Origin: an uncultured Myxococcales bacterium
Lineage (GTDB): Bacteria > Myxococcota_A > Polyangia > Fen-1088
Assembly (NCBI GenBank): GCA_937889515.1
Contig: CALAOV010000326.1
Span: 1 to 33,686 of the forward strand
Direction of reading: 5' to 3'
Length of the DNA stretch: 33,686 nucleotides
A model generated the notes under the pieces. That model was not told the origin of the DNA, did no database searches, and worked only from the letters and a program-made list of their open reading frames with translations. Positions 5,574-14,689 of this stretch are shown in pieces. How positions within the stretch are numbered: the first letter of the stretch is position 1; each line of letters begins with the position of its first letter. The position numbers were made by a program, and so were the translations under genes.

Positions 5574-8549
5574 ATGAAGCGCGCAGCCTTAACCCTGATC
5601 TTGACCACCGCCGCGGCCTGCGGCAGCTCGGAGCCCACCGGACGGTTGGTGGGGCAGACCACCTTCGTTTCGGCGCCGCCGGCGGGGACCGGCGTTTCGT
5701 CCGGGGCCAGCCAAACGTTCAACGGGGTGAGCAACGGCGCGGGGCCCACCACGGCGCCCACGGCGACGACGGCCACCACCACCACCCCGACCCGGACGGT
5801 CGAGGAGACCGATCTCTACCGTCTCGAGGGCGATCGCCTCTACTATCTGAACAGCTACCGCGGCCTCATGGTCTTCGACGTGACCGACGTCGATCACCCG
5901 GCGCTCCTGGGCCGCTCGCCGATCTACGGGTCGCCGGTCGACATGGTCGTGCGCAACGGCGTCGCCATCGTGGTGGTCGCCGACTGGTACGGGCAGCTCG
6001 CCGACGGCTCGCCGTTCTACGGCTCGATCGTGCGCGGCCTCGACGCCACCGATCCCACCAACATCAAGGTCCTAGGCGAGGCGAAGCTGGGGGGCTGGGT
6101 TCGCGACGACCGCGTCGTAGGCGACGTCATCTACGCGGTCAGCGAGGACTACGGCGTGAGCTACGGCTGGGACACCGGCACCGCCGGCACCTCGACCGAG
6201 ACGGTGATCGTGTCGTCGGTCAGCTTCGCCAACAACGTCATCGCCTCGGTGGGCGAGGTCGACTTCCCGGGCTACACCGGCGTCTTCAACGTCACGCCCA
6301 ATTCGATCCTGCTGGCGCACGACGCCCCGCCGGCCGCCAGCGGCAACCCGAGCGGCCTAAGTCAGCTCCTCTACCTCGACATCTCCGATCCGGGCGGCCA
6401 GATCGTGCAGCGCGGATCGCTCACCGTGAACGGGCAGGTCCAGGGCTGGGGCGCGGACAACGGCCGCTGGAACCTGGACTTCTCCGACGGGCTCACGGCC
6501 CACGTGATCGGCTGCGCCGCCGGCAGCTACGGCTACTGCGACAGCACGGTTGGCTACGTCCTGTCGATCGGCGACTTCAGCAATCCAGACGCGCCGGTGC
6601 TGGCGTCGCAGCTGGTCATTCCGTCGACCGGGTGGGGCGCGGCCGCCCGCTTCGACAGCAGCCGCCTCTACCTCTCGCCGTCCGGGTATTACGACTACGG
6701 GACCAATCAGTCGACGCCGTTCCAGGTCTACGATCTCACCAACCCGAAGGCGCCCGCGCTGGCGGGGACGCTCTCGATCCCCGGCACGGTCTGGAACATC
6801 TTGCCGGCGCCCAGCCTGAGGCTCTTCGCGCTGGGCAGCGACTACGGCTCATCCACATCCGGCAACAGCGATTCGGTCTCCCTCAAGTACCTCGACGTCA
6901 CGACGCCGTCGGCGCCGCAGCTCATCGGCACCTCGACCTTCGGGCAGGGCTGGGCCTGGACGCCGGCCGCGGGGACGTTCAAGGCGTTCACCATGGACGC
7001 GACGCAGGGACTGGTGGTGCTGCCGTTTTCGGGCTGGAACAACACCACCGGGGCCTACAACGATGGCCTCCAGCTGATCGATTTCACCGCCTCGAGCATC
7101 GCCACCGACGGCGCGGCGCTCACGCGCGGCTGGGTCGAGCGCGGGATCTTCGTCAAGAACCGGCTGGTGTCGCTGTCCGATCTGTCGCTCTCGGTCGTGG
7201 ACTACAGCAACCGCACCACCCCCGCGATCACCGCCGAGCTGACCCTGGCCCGCAACGTCATCACCGCCCAGCCCGAGGGGAGCAACATCGCCGAGATCTC
7301 CAGCGACTGGTGGGACAACGACGTCTCCTGGTCGGAGGTCCGCCTGCTGCCGATCGCCAACGCCGAGGAGACGTCGGACCTGGGGACCACGCCGACGGTG
7401 CGCGTCGATGGCGTAAACGCCCAGGTGTTCATGAACGGCAGCCTGGCGTACATCGTGACCAACGTGCGCGTCCCGGCCGTCTGCGACAACACCGGCCGGC
7501 CGACCGGTCCGGCGCCCGATCCCACCAGCTCCACCTGCTATGGGCGCGCCGAACAGATCCAGGTCGTCGATCTGTCGAACGGCGTCCAGCTGCGCGGCAA
7601 GGTCCAGCTCCCCATGGATCCCTGGGGCTGGTACGGCTGGGGCTGGTACGGCTGCTGGTACTACGACTGGTTCTGGGGCAACGAAGCCGTGCAGGTCGAG
7701 GGGAACGCGCTGGCCTTTCGCCGCTGGGAGCCGATCTACGACCCGACCAACGGCTACACTCTGGATTCGAACAGCGCCCTGTGGGTGGTCGACCTGGCGA
7801 ACCCGGACGCGCCGACGATCGCGTCGACGACCATCGTCGACGACGCCCAGGCCTGGTGGGGAAACATGCAGGTGGTCGGCAACGTCCTTTATACCGGCCA
7901 CTACGAATGGTTCGAGCGGCCGTCGAACGACAGTCAGAGCTGGACGGTTCGCTACTACGCCGACCGCATCGACCTGACCGATCGCAAACACCCCAAGGTC
8001 GGCGCCAAGATCAACGTCCCCGGCCTGCTGGTGGGCGGGTCGCCCGACGATCCGAACCTGCTCTACGCCATCGACTACCGCTGGGACAGCAACATCGCGC
8101 GCGACGATTTCAACGTCGTGCGCGTCGAGGGCGATGTCGCCAAGCTGATCTCGACGACGGCGCTCGACGGCTGGGTGGGCTCGACCTTCGTGCGCGGCAA
8201 CGTCGCGTACATGTCGGGCGAGCAGTACGCCGACTCCACCACCGGGGGGGCCTACACGGTCAACCTGCACGCCATCGACCTGACCAATCCAGCGGCGCCG
8301 GTCGACCGCGTCTCGCAGAGCGCGAATGGGTGGGGCTGGTTGCTCGACGTCGAAGGCGATCGCGCGGTCCTGACCTCGGGCTGGGGCCCGAACGGCGTCG
8401 ACATCTACCAGCTCACCGACGGTCAGGCGCCCCAATTCCGGCAGTTCACGCGCACCCTCGGCTGGTGGGCGAACGGCGTCTCCCGCCAGGACAACACGCT
8501 CTACCTCACCAGCGGCTACTGGGGCGTCCAGAAGATCGATCTGCAGTAG
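5574..8549 (+). CDS. large beta-propeller lipoprotein (LVIVD-like/beta-propeller repeats)
   Basis: 991 aa. The signal peptide ends with a Cys at position 16 (TTAAACGSS), so the protein is probably lipid-anchored. A Thr/Ala-rich linker (~40-75) precedes a long repetitive region of blades with the pattern 'V.GD..Y.......L.V.D.TDP..P...G', as in RGLMVFDVTDVDHPALLGRS, VVDLANPDAPTIAS and LHAIDLTNPAAPVDRV. This matches LVIVD/beta-propeller domain proteins found on bacterial surfaces, usually scaffolds without catalytic residues. Around residues 682-705 a blade is interrupted by an extremely aromatic segment (WGWYGWGWYGCWYYDW). The predicted sigma-54 promoter just upstream implies conditional expression. 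The 1037-aa ORF at 5489 and the 813-aa minus ORF at 6849 are shadows. Ligand unknown. Confidence 0.85.
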   Translation: MKRAALTLILTTAAACGSSEPTGRLVGQTTFVSAPPAGTGVSSGASQTFNGVSNGAGPTTAPTATTATTTTPTRTVEETDLYRLEGDRLYYLNSYRGLMVFDVTDVDHPALLGRSPIYGSPVDMVVRNGVAIVVVADWYGQLADGSPFYGSIVRGLDATDPTNIKVLGEAKLGGWVRDDRVVGDVIYAVSEDYGVSYGWDTGTAGTSTETVIVSSVSFANNVIASVGEVDFPGYTGVFNVTPNSILLAHDAPPAASGNPSGLSQLLYLDISDPGGQIVQRGSLTVNGQVQGWGADNGRWNLDFSDGLTAHVIGCAAGSYGYCDSTVGYVLSIGDFSNPDAPVLASQLVIPSTGWGAAARFDSSRLYLSPSGYYDYGTNQSTPFQVYDLTNPKAPALAGTLSIPGTVWNILPAPSLRLFALGSDYGSSTSGNSDSVSLKYLDVTTPSAPQLIGTSTFGQGWAWTPAAGTFKAFTMDATQGLVVLPFSGWNNTTGAYNDGLQLIDFTASSIATDGAALTRGWVERGIFVKNRLVSLSDLSLSVVDYSNRTTPAITAELTLARNVITAQPEGSNIAEISSDWWDNDVSWSEVRLLPIANAEETSDLGTTPTVRVDGVNAQVFMNGSLAYIVTNVRVPAVCDNTGRPTGPAPDPTSSTCYGRAEQIQVVDLSNGVQLRGKVQLPMDPWGWYGWGWYGCWYYDWFWGNEAVQVEGNALAFRRWEPIYDPTNGYTLDSNSALWVVDLANPDAPTIASTTIVDDAQAWWGNMQVVGNVLYTGHYEWFERPSNDSQSWTVRYYADRIDLTDRKHPKVGAKINVPGLLVGGSPDDPNLLYAIDYRWDSNIARDDFNVVRVEGDVAKLISTTALDGWVGSTFVRGNVAYMSGEQYADSTTGGAYTVNLHAIDLTNPAAPVDRVSQSANGWGWLLDVEGDRAVLTSGWGPNGVDIYQLTDGQAPQFRQFTRTLGWWANGVSRQDNTLYLTSGYWGVQKIDLQ
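7626..7654 (+). repeat. 15-bp tandem duplication encoding Trp/Tyr-rich insert
   Basis: GGCTGGTACGGCTG occurs at 7626-7639 and again at 7641-7654, with a 15-bp period inside the beta-propeller gene. It encodes a doubled GWYGW unit and stays in frame, so it probably arose by slipped replication and expands an aromatic loop. Confidence 0.7.
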
Positions 8550-8612
8550 GTCGGTACGAGCGCCGGTTGGCCGACACACTTCGCGCGGCGCTATTGGGGT
8601 AAAAGGAGCCCC

Positions 8613-9236
8613 ATGACGGACCTTCGGGTGGTTGGAGCCGGGTTGGGCCGGACCGGAACGTTTTCGCTGAAGCTGGCGCTCGAGCGGTTGCTGGGCGGCC
8701 CCTGCTACCACATGAAGGATCTGTTCGGCCTGCCCGCGCACATCCCCCAGTGGCACGCGGCGGCCAAGGGAGAGCCGGTGGATTTCCGCAAGCTGCTCGA
8801 GGGCTACCCGGCGGCGGTGGACTGGCCGGTCTCGGCGTTCTGGCCAGAGGTAAGCCAGGTCTTTCCGGACGCGCTCATCGTCCTGTCGCTGCGCGATCCC
8901 GACAGCTGGTGGGGCAGCGCCAACCGTACGATCCTGGAGGGATTTCGACGACCCCCGGCGCCCGGAGACAACCTCCCCTGGCGCGCGATGATCACGGCGG
9001 TGCTGGAGCAGCGCTTCACGCCCAACTTCCTGGATGAGTCGGCTGCCAAGGCCGCTTTCGCGCGCAACACCGAGGTCGTTCGACAAAACGCGCCGCCGAG
9101 GCGCCTGCTCGAGTGGCGCGTCGAGGACGGCTGGGGTCCGCTTTGCGCGGCGCTGGACCTGCCGGTACCGAACGAACCCTTTCCGCACGCCAACACCACC
9201 GCAGAGTTTCGCGCCCGCGCCAAGCTCGACGCCTGA
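8613..9236 (+). CDS. sulfotransferase-fold family protein
   Basis: 207 aa, ATG preceded by a strong AAAAGGAGCCCC ribosome-binding site. The N-terminus carries the P-loop-like nucleotide motif GAGLGRTGTFSLKLAL (residues ~8-23), which in this family binds the 5' phosphosulfate end of PAPS. It is followed by the conserved PCYHM and the later LSLRDPDSWWGS strand-helix that contacts the 3' phosphate. Family members (Sulfotransfer_4 type, also found in eukaryotes) are about 200-240 aa, so it appears full length. It is probably cytosolic, with no signal. The substrate is unknown; no APS kinase or ATP sulfurylase lies in the window. It converges with the oxidoreductase gene at 9320. Confidence 0.85.
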   Translation: MTDLRVVGAGLGRTGTFSLKLALERLLGGPCYHMKDLFGLPAHIPQWHAAAKGEPVDFRKLLEGYPAAVDWPVSAFWPEVSQVFPDALIVLSLRDPDSWWGSANRTILEGFRRPPAPGDNLPWRAMITAVLEQRFTPNFLDESAAKAAFARNTEVVRQNAPPRRLLEWRVEDGWGPLCAALDLPVPNEPFPHANTTAEFRARAKLDA

Positions 9237-9319
9237 GCCTCGGGTCCGGGGGGCGGGCGTCGCCGAAGCGCGGCGGGCCGCCTCATCCACCGCTAACCGA
9301 CGTCCTCGCGCGCGAACAG

Positions 9320-10372
9320 CTAGCCGACAACCTCGCGCGTGCTCCCCGGAAACTCCAGGATGAAATCCGCGCCGCAGGCGCCGGCGGGGGTCTGGAATCC
9401 CGGTGGCAGCTCACCCCGCAGCGCGCGGGCCGCGAGCTCGACGGCGGTGCAGCTGGTGAGCTCGTAGGCCTCCGCCGTCCGCAGTCGGGCGCGCACCACG
9501 CCCCCAGCCTCGTCGCGCGCCTCGGCCCACAGGCGGGTCTCGCCGGCGGCGCGTTCGGCGGCGATCGGACCGGGCGCGCCGCGGGCGACGCGCGCTTTCA
9601 AGAGGCGCTGCACGGGCCCCGACGCCCACAGCGGTCCCGTCCAGCGCGCCAGCCGCAGGACAGTCCGCATCGCCGCCGGCAGCGCCAGGTAGACCTCGAT
9701 GTTGGGGATTCCGGTGGTGTGGTAGGCGGTCGCAACGTCGCCCCACGGGATGGTGATGGCTTTGTTCGGGCCATCGTCGTCGAAGTCGATCGCGCGCGTC
9801 CGCCAGCCGCTGGGGACCGGTTGCAGGGCGCCGCCGCGGCGGATCATGCCGCCTCCGTCGATGTTCTCTATGGACGTGGTGGCGGTGCCGCGCGATAGGC
9901 GTGTGCGCGCCCGGAACGCGAGCGTCAGATGCGTCGCCGTGGGCAGGAGGCGCTTGACGTGCGCCGCCAAGCAATCGGAGGGGACCACGTCGAACCCGGC
10001 TCCGGGGAGCAAAGTGATCCCGGCCGCGCGCGCCTCGGCGTCGCGGCCGAAGATCGCCTCCAGGACGCCGAGCTCGCCGGTGATGTCCAGGTAGTGGACA
10101 CGCGCGCGCAGGCAGGCCTCCACCAGCGGTGCCGCGGTTCGGGAGAACGGGCCCGCGGCGTTGAGCACGACCCGGATTCCGGCCAGCGCCGCGTCGACCG
10201 CCTCGGGCCGGTCCAGCGCGAACACCCGCTCCTGCCGCCCCAGATCCGCGGCGAGCGCCCCGATCGATCCGGCGCTCCGCCCGGCCAGCACGACCGGCAG
10301 CCCTTGGGCCGCCGCCCGCCGCGCGATCAGCTCGCCCGTGTACCCGTTGGCGCCGTAGATGAGCAGGGACAT
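9320..10372 (-). CDS. saccharopine dehydrogenase-like NAD(P)-binding oxidoreductase
   Basis: 350 aa, full length. The N-terminus has a Rossmann nucleotide-binding motif (IYGANGYTGELIARRAA), then VVLNAAGPFSRTAAPLVEACL and VHYLDITGELGVLE, the signature of the saccharopine dehydrogenase/trans-acting enoyl reductase family. GAGFDVVPSDCLAAH begins the second domain. Members reduce diverse substrates (lysine biosynthesis intermediates, lipid enoyl groups), and the substrate cannot be told from sequence here. No lysine or lipid pathway neighbours are present. The small gene at 10409 lies just upstream on the same strand (36 bp), so the two are possibly co-transcribed. The protein appears cytosolic. 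Confidence 0.85.
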   Translation of the reverse strand: MSLLIYGANGYTGELIARRAAAQGLPVVLAGRSAGSIGALAADLGRQERVFALDRPEAVDAALAGIRVVLNAAGPFSRTAAPLVEACLRARVHYLDITGELGVLEAIFGRDAEARAAGITLLPGAGFDVVPSDCLAAHVKRLLPTATHLTLAFRARTRLSRGTATTSIENIDGGGMIRRGGALQPVPSGWRTRAIDFDDDGPNKAITIPWGDVATAYHTTGIPNIEVYLALPAAMRTVLRLARWTGPLWASGPVQRLLKARVARGAPGPIAAERAAGETRLWAEARDEAGGVVRARLRTAEAYELTSCTAVELAARALRGELPPGFQTPAGACGADFILEFPGSTREVVG

Positions 10373-10408
10373 CCGGTCACCCAGAGCCTATCGCCGTGCG
10401 GCCGACGG

Positions 10409-10801
10409 CTAGGCGGGGGTGCCGCGCCGGGCGGGGCCTTCGTTGAAATACTGGCGGACGTGGGCGATGAGCTGGCGATCGGTCGGATGATCGGCCGTCT
10501 CGATGCCGACGATGTGCGGCTCGAGGGTGGGGGCGTGCTTCTGCACGTATCTGAGAAAGTGCAGCTTCGTCACCGACGGACCGACCAAAAGAATCTGGTC
10601 TGCCTCCGCGAGCGCACCGACGACCTCGTGGAAGAAGCGGTGCTCGTCGTCCGGATGGTTGTGGGTCCGCGTCTCCTCCGCCTTCGGATGGCGGTGCACG
10701 TGGTGGTTCGGGGAATGAACGGTCTTCTCGTCGAAGGTCGCCGCATCCACGTGAAAGACCTTCGCTTCATCGTGATCCATCCAGACCGCCATCTGTCGCA
10801 T
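10409..10801 (-). CDS. eRF1-domain-like (translational machinery-type) small protein
   Basis: About 130 aa from ATG 10801; the track start at 10825 is a TTG. The N-terminal AVWMDHDEAKVFHVD strand and the later ADQILLVGPSVTKLHFLRYV helix resemble the bacterial eRF1 domain-3/host-attachment-like family often annotated as translational machinery protein. Between them is a His-rich stretch (~35-60: NHHVHRHP...HNHPDDEHRFFH) that may bind metal. No membrane segment or signal is seen. It sits upstream of the saccharopine dehydrogenase-like gene and downstream of the cupin gene, all on the minus strand with short gaps. The cellular role of this family is not established. Confidence 0.7.
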   Translation of the reverse strand: MRQMAVWMDHDEAKVFHVDAATFDEKTVHSPNHHVHRHPKAEETRTHNHPDDEHRFFHEVVGALAEADQILLVGPSVTKLHFLRYVQKHAPTLEPHIVGIETADHPTDRQLIAHVRQYFNEGPARRGTPA

Positions 10802-10840
10802 GACGGAAGTTCTAGCACGATCCAAAGAGCCCGAGACGCG

Positions 10841-11098
10841 TCAGAGCACCCAGGGCGGGGAGAACGGCTCGCCGCCGGGCAGCAGCGCGCGTCCGCCGAC
10901 CGGGAGCACGGCCAGCGCCGTGAAGGGTGCGGCCCCGGGGTTGTAGAGGGAGAAGGATTCGCCGGCCGGGACGATCAGGGCGTCGCCGGGCGCCAGACCC
11001 AGGTCCTGCCCGCCGATCTCGACCCGCGCCTCGCCGGTCAGCGCGACGAAGATCTCTTCCCGGTCGACGGAGTGCGGGGTTCCCGGCGCCGCTTCCAC
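10841..11098 (-). CDS. short cupin-domain protein, possibly N-terminally incomplete
   Basis: 85 aa from GTG 11098, the most upstream ATG/GTG/TTG in this frame. PGTPHSVDREEIFVALTGEA, followed by GGQDLGLAPGDALIVPAGESF, is the conserved two-motif cupin core; metal would be held by the His and Glu of PHS...EE. Relatives usually carry about 40 more N-terminal residues. Upstream the frame stays open with GC-ending codons (reads DSFQQLPESSDRRLADLFAEL) but offers no standard start, so the true start may be non-canonical, or the 5' end may be damaged. Function is unknown, possibly a small-molecule binding or isomerising enzyme. Confidence 0.65.
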   Translation of the reverse strand: MEAAPGTPHSVDREEIFVALTGEARVEIGGQDLGLAPGDALIVPAGESFSLYNPGAAPFTALAVLPVGGRALLPGGEPFSPPWVL

Positions 11099-11228
11099 GC
11101 GGCCTTTGAACGCCAGCTCGGCAAAGAGGTCGGCCAGCCGGCGATCCGAAGACTCCGGCAGCTGCTGGAACGAATCGCCGAGCGCGGGGCCGCCGACGAC
11201 CTCGCGCGAGCCCGCCTCCGCCCCACCT

Positions 11229-11258
11229 GACCAGATCGGACCAGATCGGATCGGATCG
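11229..11258 (+). repeat. pentamer repeat upstream of giant Cys-rich gene
   Basis: The 30 bases read GACCA GATCG GACCA GATCG GATCG GATCG, six pentamers in perfect register. They lie 58 bp before the ATG at 11317 in the divergent intergenic region, where copy-number change could alter promoter spacing. No clear -10/-35 pair was recognised around them. Confidence 0.6.
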
Positions 11259-11316
11259 GCTAGCCGTGCGGCGATTCGGTCTTGTGAATGTGAGCGCTGG
11301 TCTTAGGTTCTCCAGC

Positions 11317-14300
11317 ATGACGAGCCTTCGCGGCCGCGTGGTCGCGGTGGTTTTTGGTGTCTCTCTCGGGGTGACGGCCTGTTCGAGTCATTCGCCCGCG
11401 CCTGGGACCGATGCGTTGGTCGACGTGCCGGTCGTGGTGTGTAGCGGCGCGAACTCGAGGCACGGGGTGAACGGCCTGGCCTGCGCTTGCCCCGGCGACT
11501 GCGCGAGTGGCTTTTGCGTCGACGGCCTCTGCTGCAACAGCGCTTGCACCGAGACCTGCAACGCCTGCAACACGCCGGGCTCGCCCGGCGTCTGCGGGCT
11601 TGTCCCCGCCGGCGTCGCGCCGCGTCTGGCCGCCAGCTGTCCGATCTCGGACGTCTCGAGCTGTGGGCTCGACGGAACCTGTGACGGAAGCGGCGCTTGC
11701 CGCAGCACCCTCGCCGGCACGACCTGCGCTCCGGGCACCTGCGACGGCGCCGCGGTCAAGAACACCCGCGTCTGCGACGGCCAGGGCTCCTGCACCTCCG
11801 GCCCGGCCACCATCTGCGCGCCGTTTGGCTGCGACCCGAGCACGAACGCCTGCGTCGCCACCTGCGCGTCCGACAACGACTGCGCGGGCGGCGTCAAATG
11901 TGTGAACGGCAGCTGCGGGCCCAAGCCGGTCGGCGCGGTCTGTACCGCCGGCTCGCAGTGCGCGTCGAATTTCTGCGCGGACGGATTCTGCTGCAACGTC
12001 GCGTGCACCGGCGCCTGCGTCAGCTGCGACCAGAGCGGGCGGATCGGCACCTGCTGGCCGATCGCGGTGAACGATCCGGATCCCCACGGGATCTGCGCGA
12101 CCAGCGCCTCGGCAAGCTGTGGGCAGACCGGGCGCTGCGACGGGATCGGGGGCTGCGCCAGGTACGCGGCCGAGACGATCTGCCTCGCGCCCTTCTGCAG
12201 CGGCGATCGGCTGAACACCGCCGGCACCTGTGATGGCCTCGGGACCTGCCGCCCGCAAGGGGTGCGCAACTGCGACCCGTATCAATGTGCCGACGGCACC
12301 TGCGCGGCCCGCTGTGCCGCCGACGGCGATTGCGTGGCTGGTCATAGCTGCGTCGGCGGAAGCTGTGGCCCCAAATCGAACGGACAGGACTGCGCGGCGG
12401 CCGGCGAGTGCGCCAGCAACTTTTGCGTCGATGGGGTCTGCTGCGCCGACGCTTGCCAGGGGGCCTGCCGGAGCTGCGCGCTGGCGTCGTCACGCGGCAC
12501 CTGCATGCCCAGCCCCGCCGCCGGCGCCGATCCGCGTGGGGTATGTAGCGATCAGCATGCGGCGTCCTGCGGCACCGACGGCACCTGCGACGGCAGCGGG
12601 GGCTGTCACAAGTACACGCCCGGAACCGCCTGCGCGACCGAGAAGTGCGCGGCCGGTATCTACACGCCGACATCCACCTGCGACCCGAACGGAAATTGCG
12701 CCGCGCCCGACGCGATTGCCTGCGCGCCGTTCGCCTGCAACGGGGCCCGGTGCTTCACGGCCTGCACGGTCGACGGCGACTGCGCGTCCGGCAAGGTCTG
12801 CACCAGCAACTCGTGCGGCCTCAAGCCCAACGGCGCATTTTGCTCGACCAAGTCGGAGTGTCAGTCCACCAACTGCGCGCAAGGCGTCTGTTGCGTCACC
12901 GCCTGCGCGAGCGCCTGCGAGTCCTGCGCGCTCGCCGGCACGATAGGCACCTGCACCGCCATCCCCACGGGCATGCCGGATCCCGCCGCGTCGTGCGTCG
13001 ACCAGGGGGGCAAAGGGTGTGGCACCAACGGCAAATGCCAGGCCGGCGCCTGCCAGAAGTACGTGAAAGGCACGGCCTGCGCCGCCGCGAGTTGCCCCGC
13101 CGCCGGCACGACCTTCACGCCGGCCGCCAGCTGCGACGGCGCCGGCGCCTGCCTGACCCCGTTGTCGAGCTCCTGTTTCCCCTTCGGTTGCGGCGCGGCG
13201 GCATGCAAGTCGGCCTGCAGCGCCGACGCCGACTGCGCCAAACCCGCGACCTGCGTCGCCGGCTCGTGCGGGCTCAAGCCGACGGGCGCCGTTTGCGCCG
13301 GCGGAACCGAATGCGGGAGCGGCATCTGCGCCCAGGGCGTCTGCTGCGCCACGGCCTGCGGATCGAAGTGCATGTCCTGCGCGCTCGCCGCGAGTGCCGG
13401 CACCTGCTCCGCGATTGCCGCGGGCGTCGCCGATCCGACCGGGCAGTGCACCGCCCAGGGCGCGGCCAGCTGTGGCACCACCGGCTTCTGCAACGGCGGC
13501 GGCGCCTGCCAGCTCTACGCCGCCGGCACGCAATGCGCCGGTCCCTCTTGCCCGAAAGGGATGACGACCGCCACGCTGGCCCGCACTTGCGACGGGGCCG
13601 GCGTCTGCAAGCCGGCCACCACCCAGACCTGCACGCCCTTCGCCTGCAACGGCACCGCCTGCACCGCTGTCTGCGCCGTCGACAGCGACTGCGCGCCCGG
13701 CAACGTCTGCAACAGCGGCTCGTGCGGCAAGAAGCGCCTGGGCCAGATCTGCGGCGCCGGCGCAGAGTGCGACAGCGGCAATTGCGTCGACGGCGTCTGC
13801 TGCTCATCGGCGAGCTGCGCGACTTGCGCCTCCTGTAATGTTCCGGGCGGTGCGGGTGCCTGTCAGCCCGTCCCGGCCGCGGCAAGGGACCCACATGCCC
13901 GGTGCGTGCCGGCTCCGCCCTGCGGTTTCGACGGCACCTGCAACGGCGCGGGCGTCTGCGCCTCAGCACCGTCGAGCACGCCCTGTGGCGCGGCGTCTTG
14001 TAGCGGCACGACCTCGATGCATCCGGGCAGTTGCGACGGCGCCGGCGCTTGCAAACAGACGACCGCCAGCTGTTCCCCCTACGCCTGTGGCCCAAGCGCC
14101 TGCCTGACCATGTGTGCGAAAGACGCCGATTGCGTCGCCGGCTTCACTTGCCCATCGGGCTCGTGCACCAACCTTTCGCCGAACGGCGCGGCTTGCGCAG
14201 GCAACGCCACCTGTATCAGCGGCCATTGCACCGACGGGGTCTGCTGCGGATCGGCGTCGTGCGGGCGCTGCAGCTCGTGCGCGATCGTCGGCAAGCAGGG

Positions 14301-14673
14301 AACCTGCACGCCGGTGCCGGCGGGAACCGCCGATCCGGCGGCGGTCTGCGTCGCCATGGCCGCCTCCAGCTGCGGTACGACCGGCGCGTGCGATGGCGCG
14401 GGGGCCTGCGCGACCACTCCCGCGGGGACGGTCTGCGCGCCCGCCAGCTGCGACGGCAACAGCGGCAAGATGAAATCCGCTTCCACCTGCACCGCCATGG
14501 GCGTGTGCATGCCCGGTCCCATGACGGCCTGCGACCCCTACACCTGCGACAGCGCCACTGGCGCCTGCAAGACCAGCTGCGCGGTGCCAGCCGATTGCGC
14601 CATGATGAATACCTGCGTCCTGGGCGACGCGGGCACCGGTACCTGCAGCATGAGCGCGATGCCCGCGCCCTGA
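11317..14673 (+). CDS. giant tandem Cys-rich lipoprotein
   Basis: 1118 aa from ATG 11317; the track start at 11266 would put 17 residues before the signal peptide. The signal ends with a lipobox (GVTACSS). The mature protein is roughly seven units of about 150 residues. Each contains C..D.DCA.G..C..GSCG.KP.G..C, then EC.S..C..GVCC..AC...C.SC....GTC, DP...C...SCGT.G.CDG.G.C and C.PF.C. Cys makes up a large fraction and is mostly paired, suggesting a disulfide-stiffened fibre on the cell surface. Similar dickkopf-like Cys-rich proteins occur in Sorangium-type myxobacteria, without known function. No protease-cleavage or CTERM sorting signal is visible at the C-terminus. It converges with the aldo/keto reductase gene, leaving 16 bp. 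Opposite-strand ORFs are shadows. Confidence 0.88.
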   Translation: MTSLRGRVVAVVFGVSLGVTACSSHSPAPGTDALVDVPVVVCSGANSRHGVNGLACACPGDCASGFCVDGLCCNSACTETCNACNTPGSPGVCGLVPAGVAPRLAASCPISDVSSCGLDGTCDGSGACRSTLAGTTCAPGTCDGAAVKNTRVCDGQGSCTSGPATICAPFGCDPSTNACVATCASDNDCAGGVKCVNGSCGPKPVGAVCTAGSQCASNFCADGFCCNVACTGACVSCDQSGRIGTCWPIAVNDPDPHGICATSASASCGQTGRCDGIGGCARYAAETICLAPFCSGDRLNTAGTCDGLGTCRPQGVRNCDPYQCADGTCAARCAADGDCVAGHSCVGGSCGPKSNGQDCAAAGECASNFCVDGVCCADACQGACRSCALASSRGTCMPSPAAGADPRGVCSDQHAASCGTDGTCDGSGGCHKYTPGTACATEKCAAGIYTPTSTCDPNGNCAAPDAIACAPFACNGARCFTACTVDGDCASGKVCTSNSCGLKPNGAFCSTKSECQSTNCAQGVCCVTACASACESCALAGTIGTCTAIPTGMPDPAASCVDQGGKGCGTNGKCQAGACQKYVKGTACAAASCPAAGTTFTPAASCDGAGACLTPLSSSCFPFGCGAAACKSACSADADCAKPATCVAGSCGLKPTGAVCAGGTECGSGICAQGVCCATACGSKCMSCALAASAGTCSAIAAGVADPTGQCTAQGAASCGTTGFCNGGGACQLYAAGTQCAGPSCPKGMTTATLARTCDGAGVCKPATTQTCTPFACNGTACTAVCAVDSDCAPGNVCNSGSCGKKRLGQICGAGAECDSGNCVDGVCCSSASCATCASCNVPGGAGACQPVPAAARDPHARCVPAPPCGFDGTCNGAGVCASAPSSTPCGAASCSGTTSMHPGSCDGAGACKQTTASCSPYACGPSACLTMCAKDADCVAGFTCPSGSCTNLSPNGAACAGNATCISGHCTDGVCCGSASCGRCSSCAIVGKQGTCTPVPAGTADPAAVCVAMAASSCGTTGACDGAGACATTPAGTVCAPASCDGNSGKMKSASTCTAMGVCMPGPMTACDPYTCDSATGACKTSCAVPADCAMMNTCVLGDAGTGTCSMSAMPAP

Positions 14674-14689
14674 AATCGAAATCAGGTCG

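Noticed and set aside
6849-9290. 813-aa minus-strand ORF opposite the propeller and sulfotransferase genes
   Set aside because: Shadow of two well-supported plus-strand genes in GC-rich DNA; no domain, signal or ribosome-binding site.
11260-12345. 361-aa minus ORF inside the giant Cys-rich gene
   Set aside because: Mirror reading frame caused by third-position GC bias; no recognisable domain.
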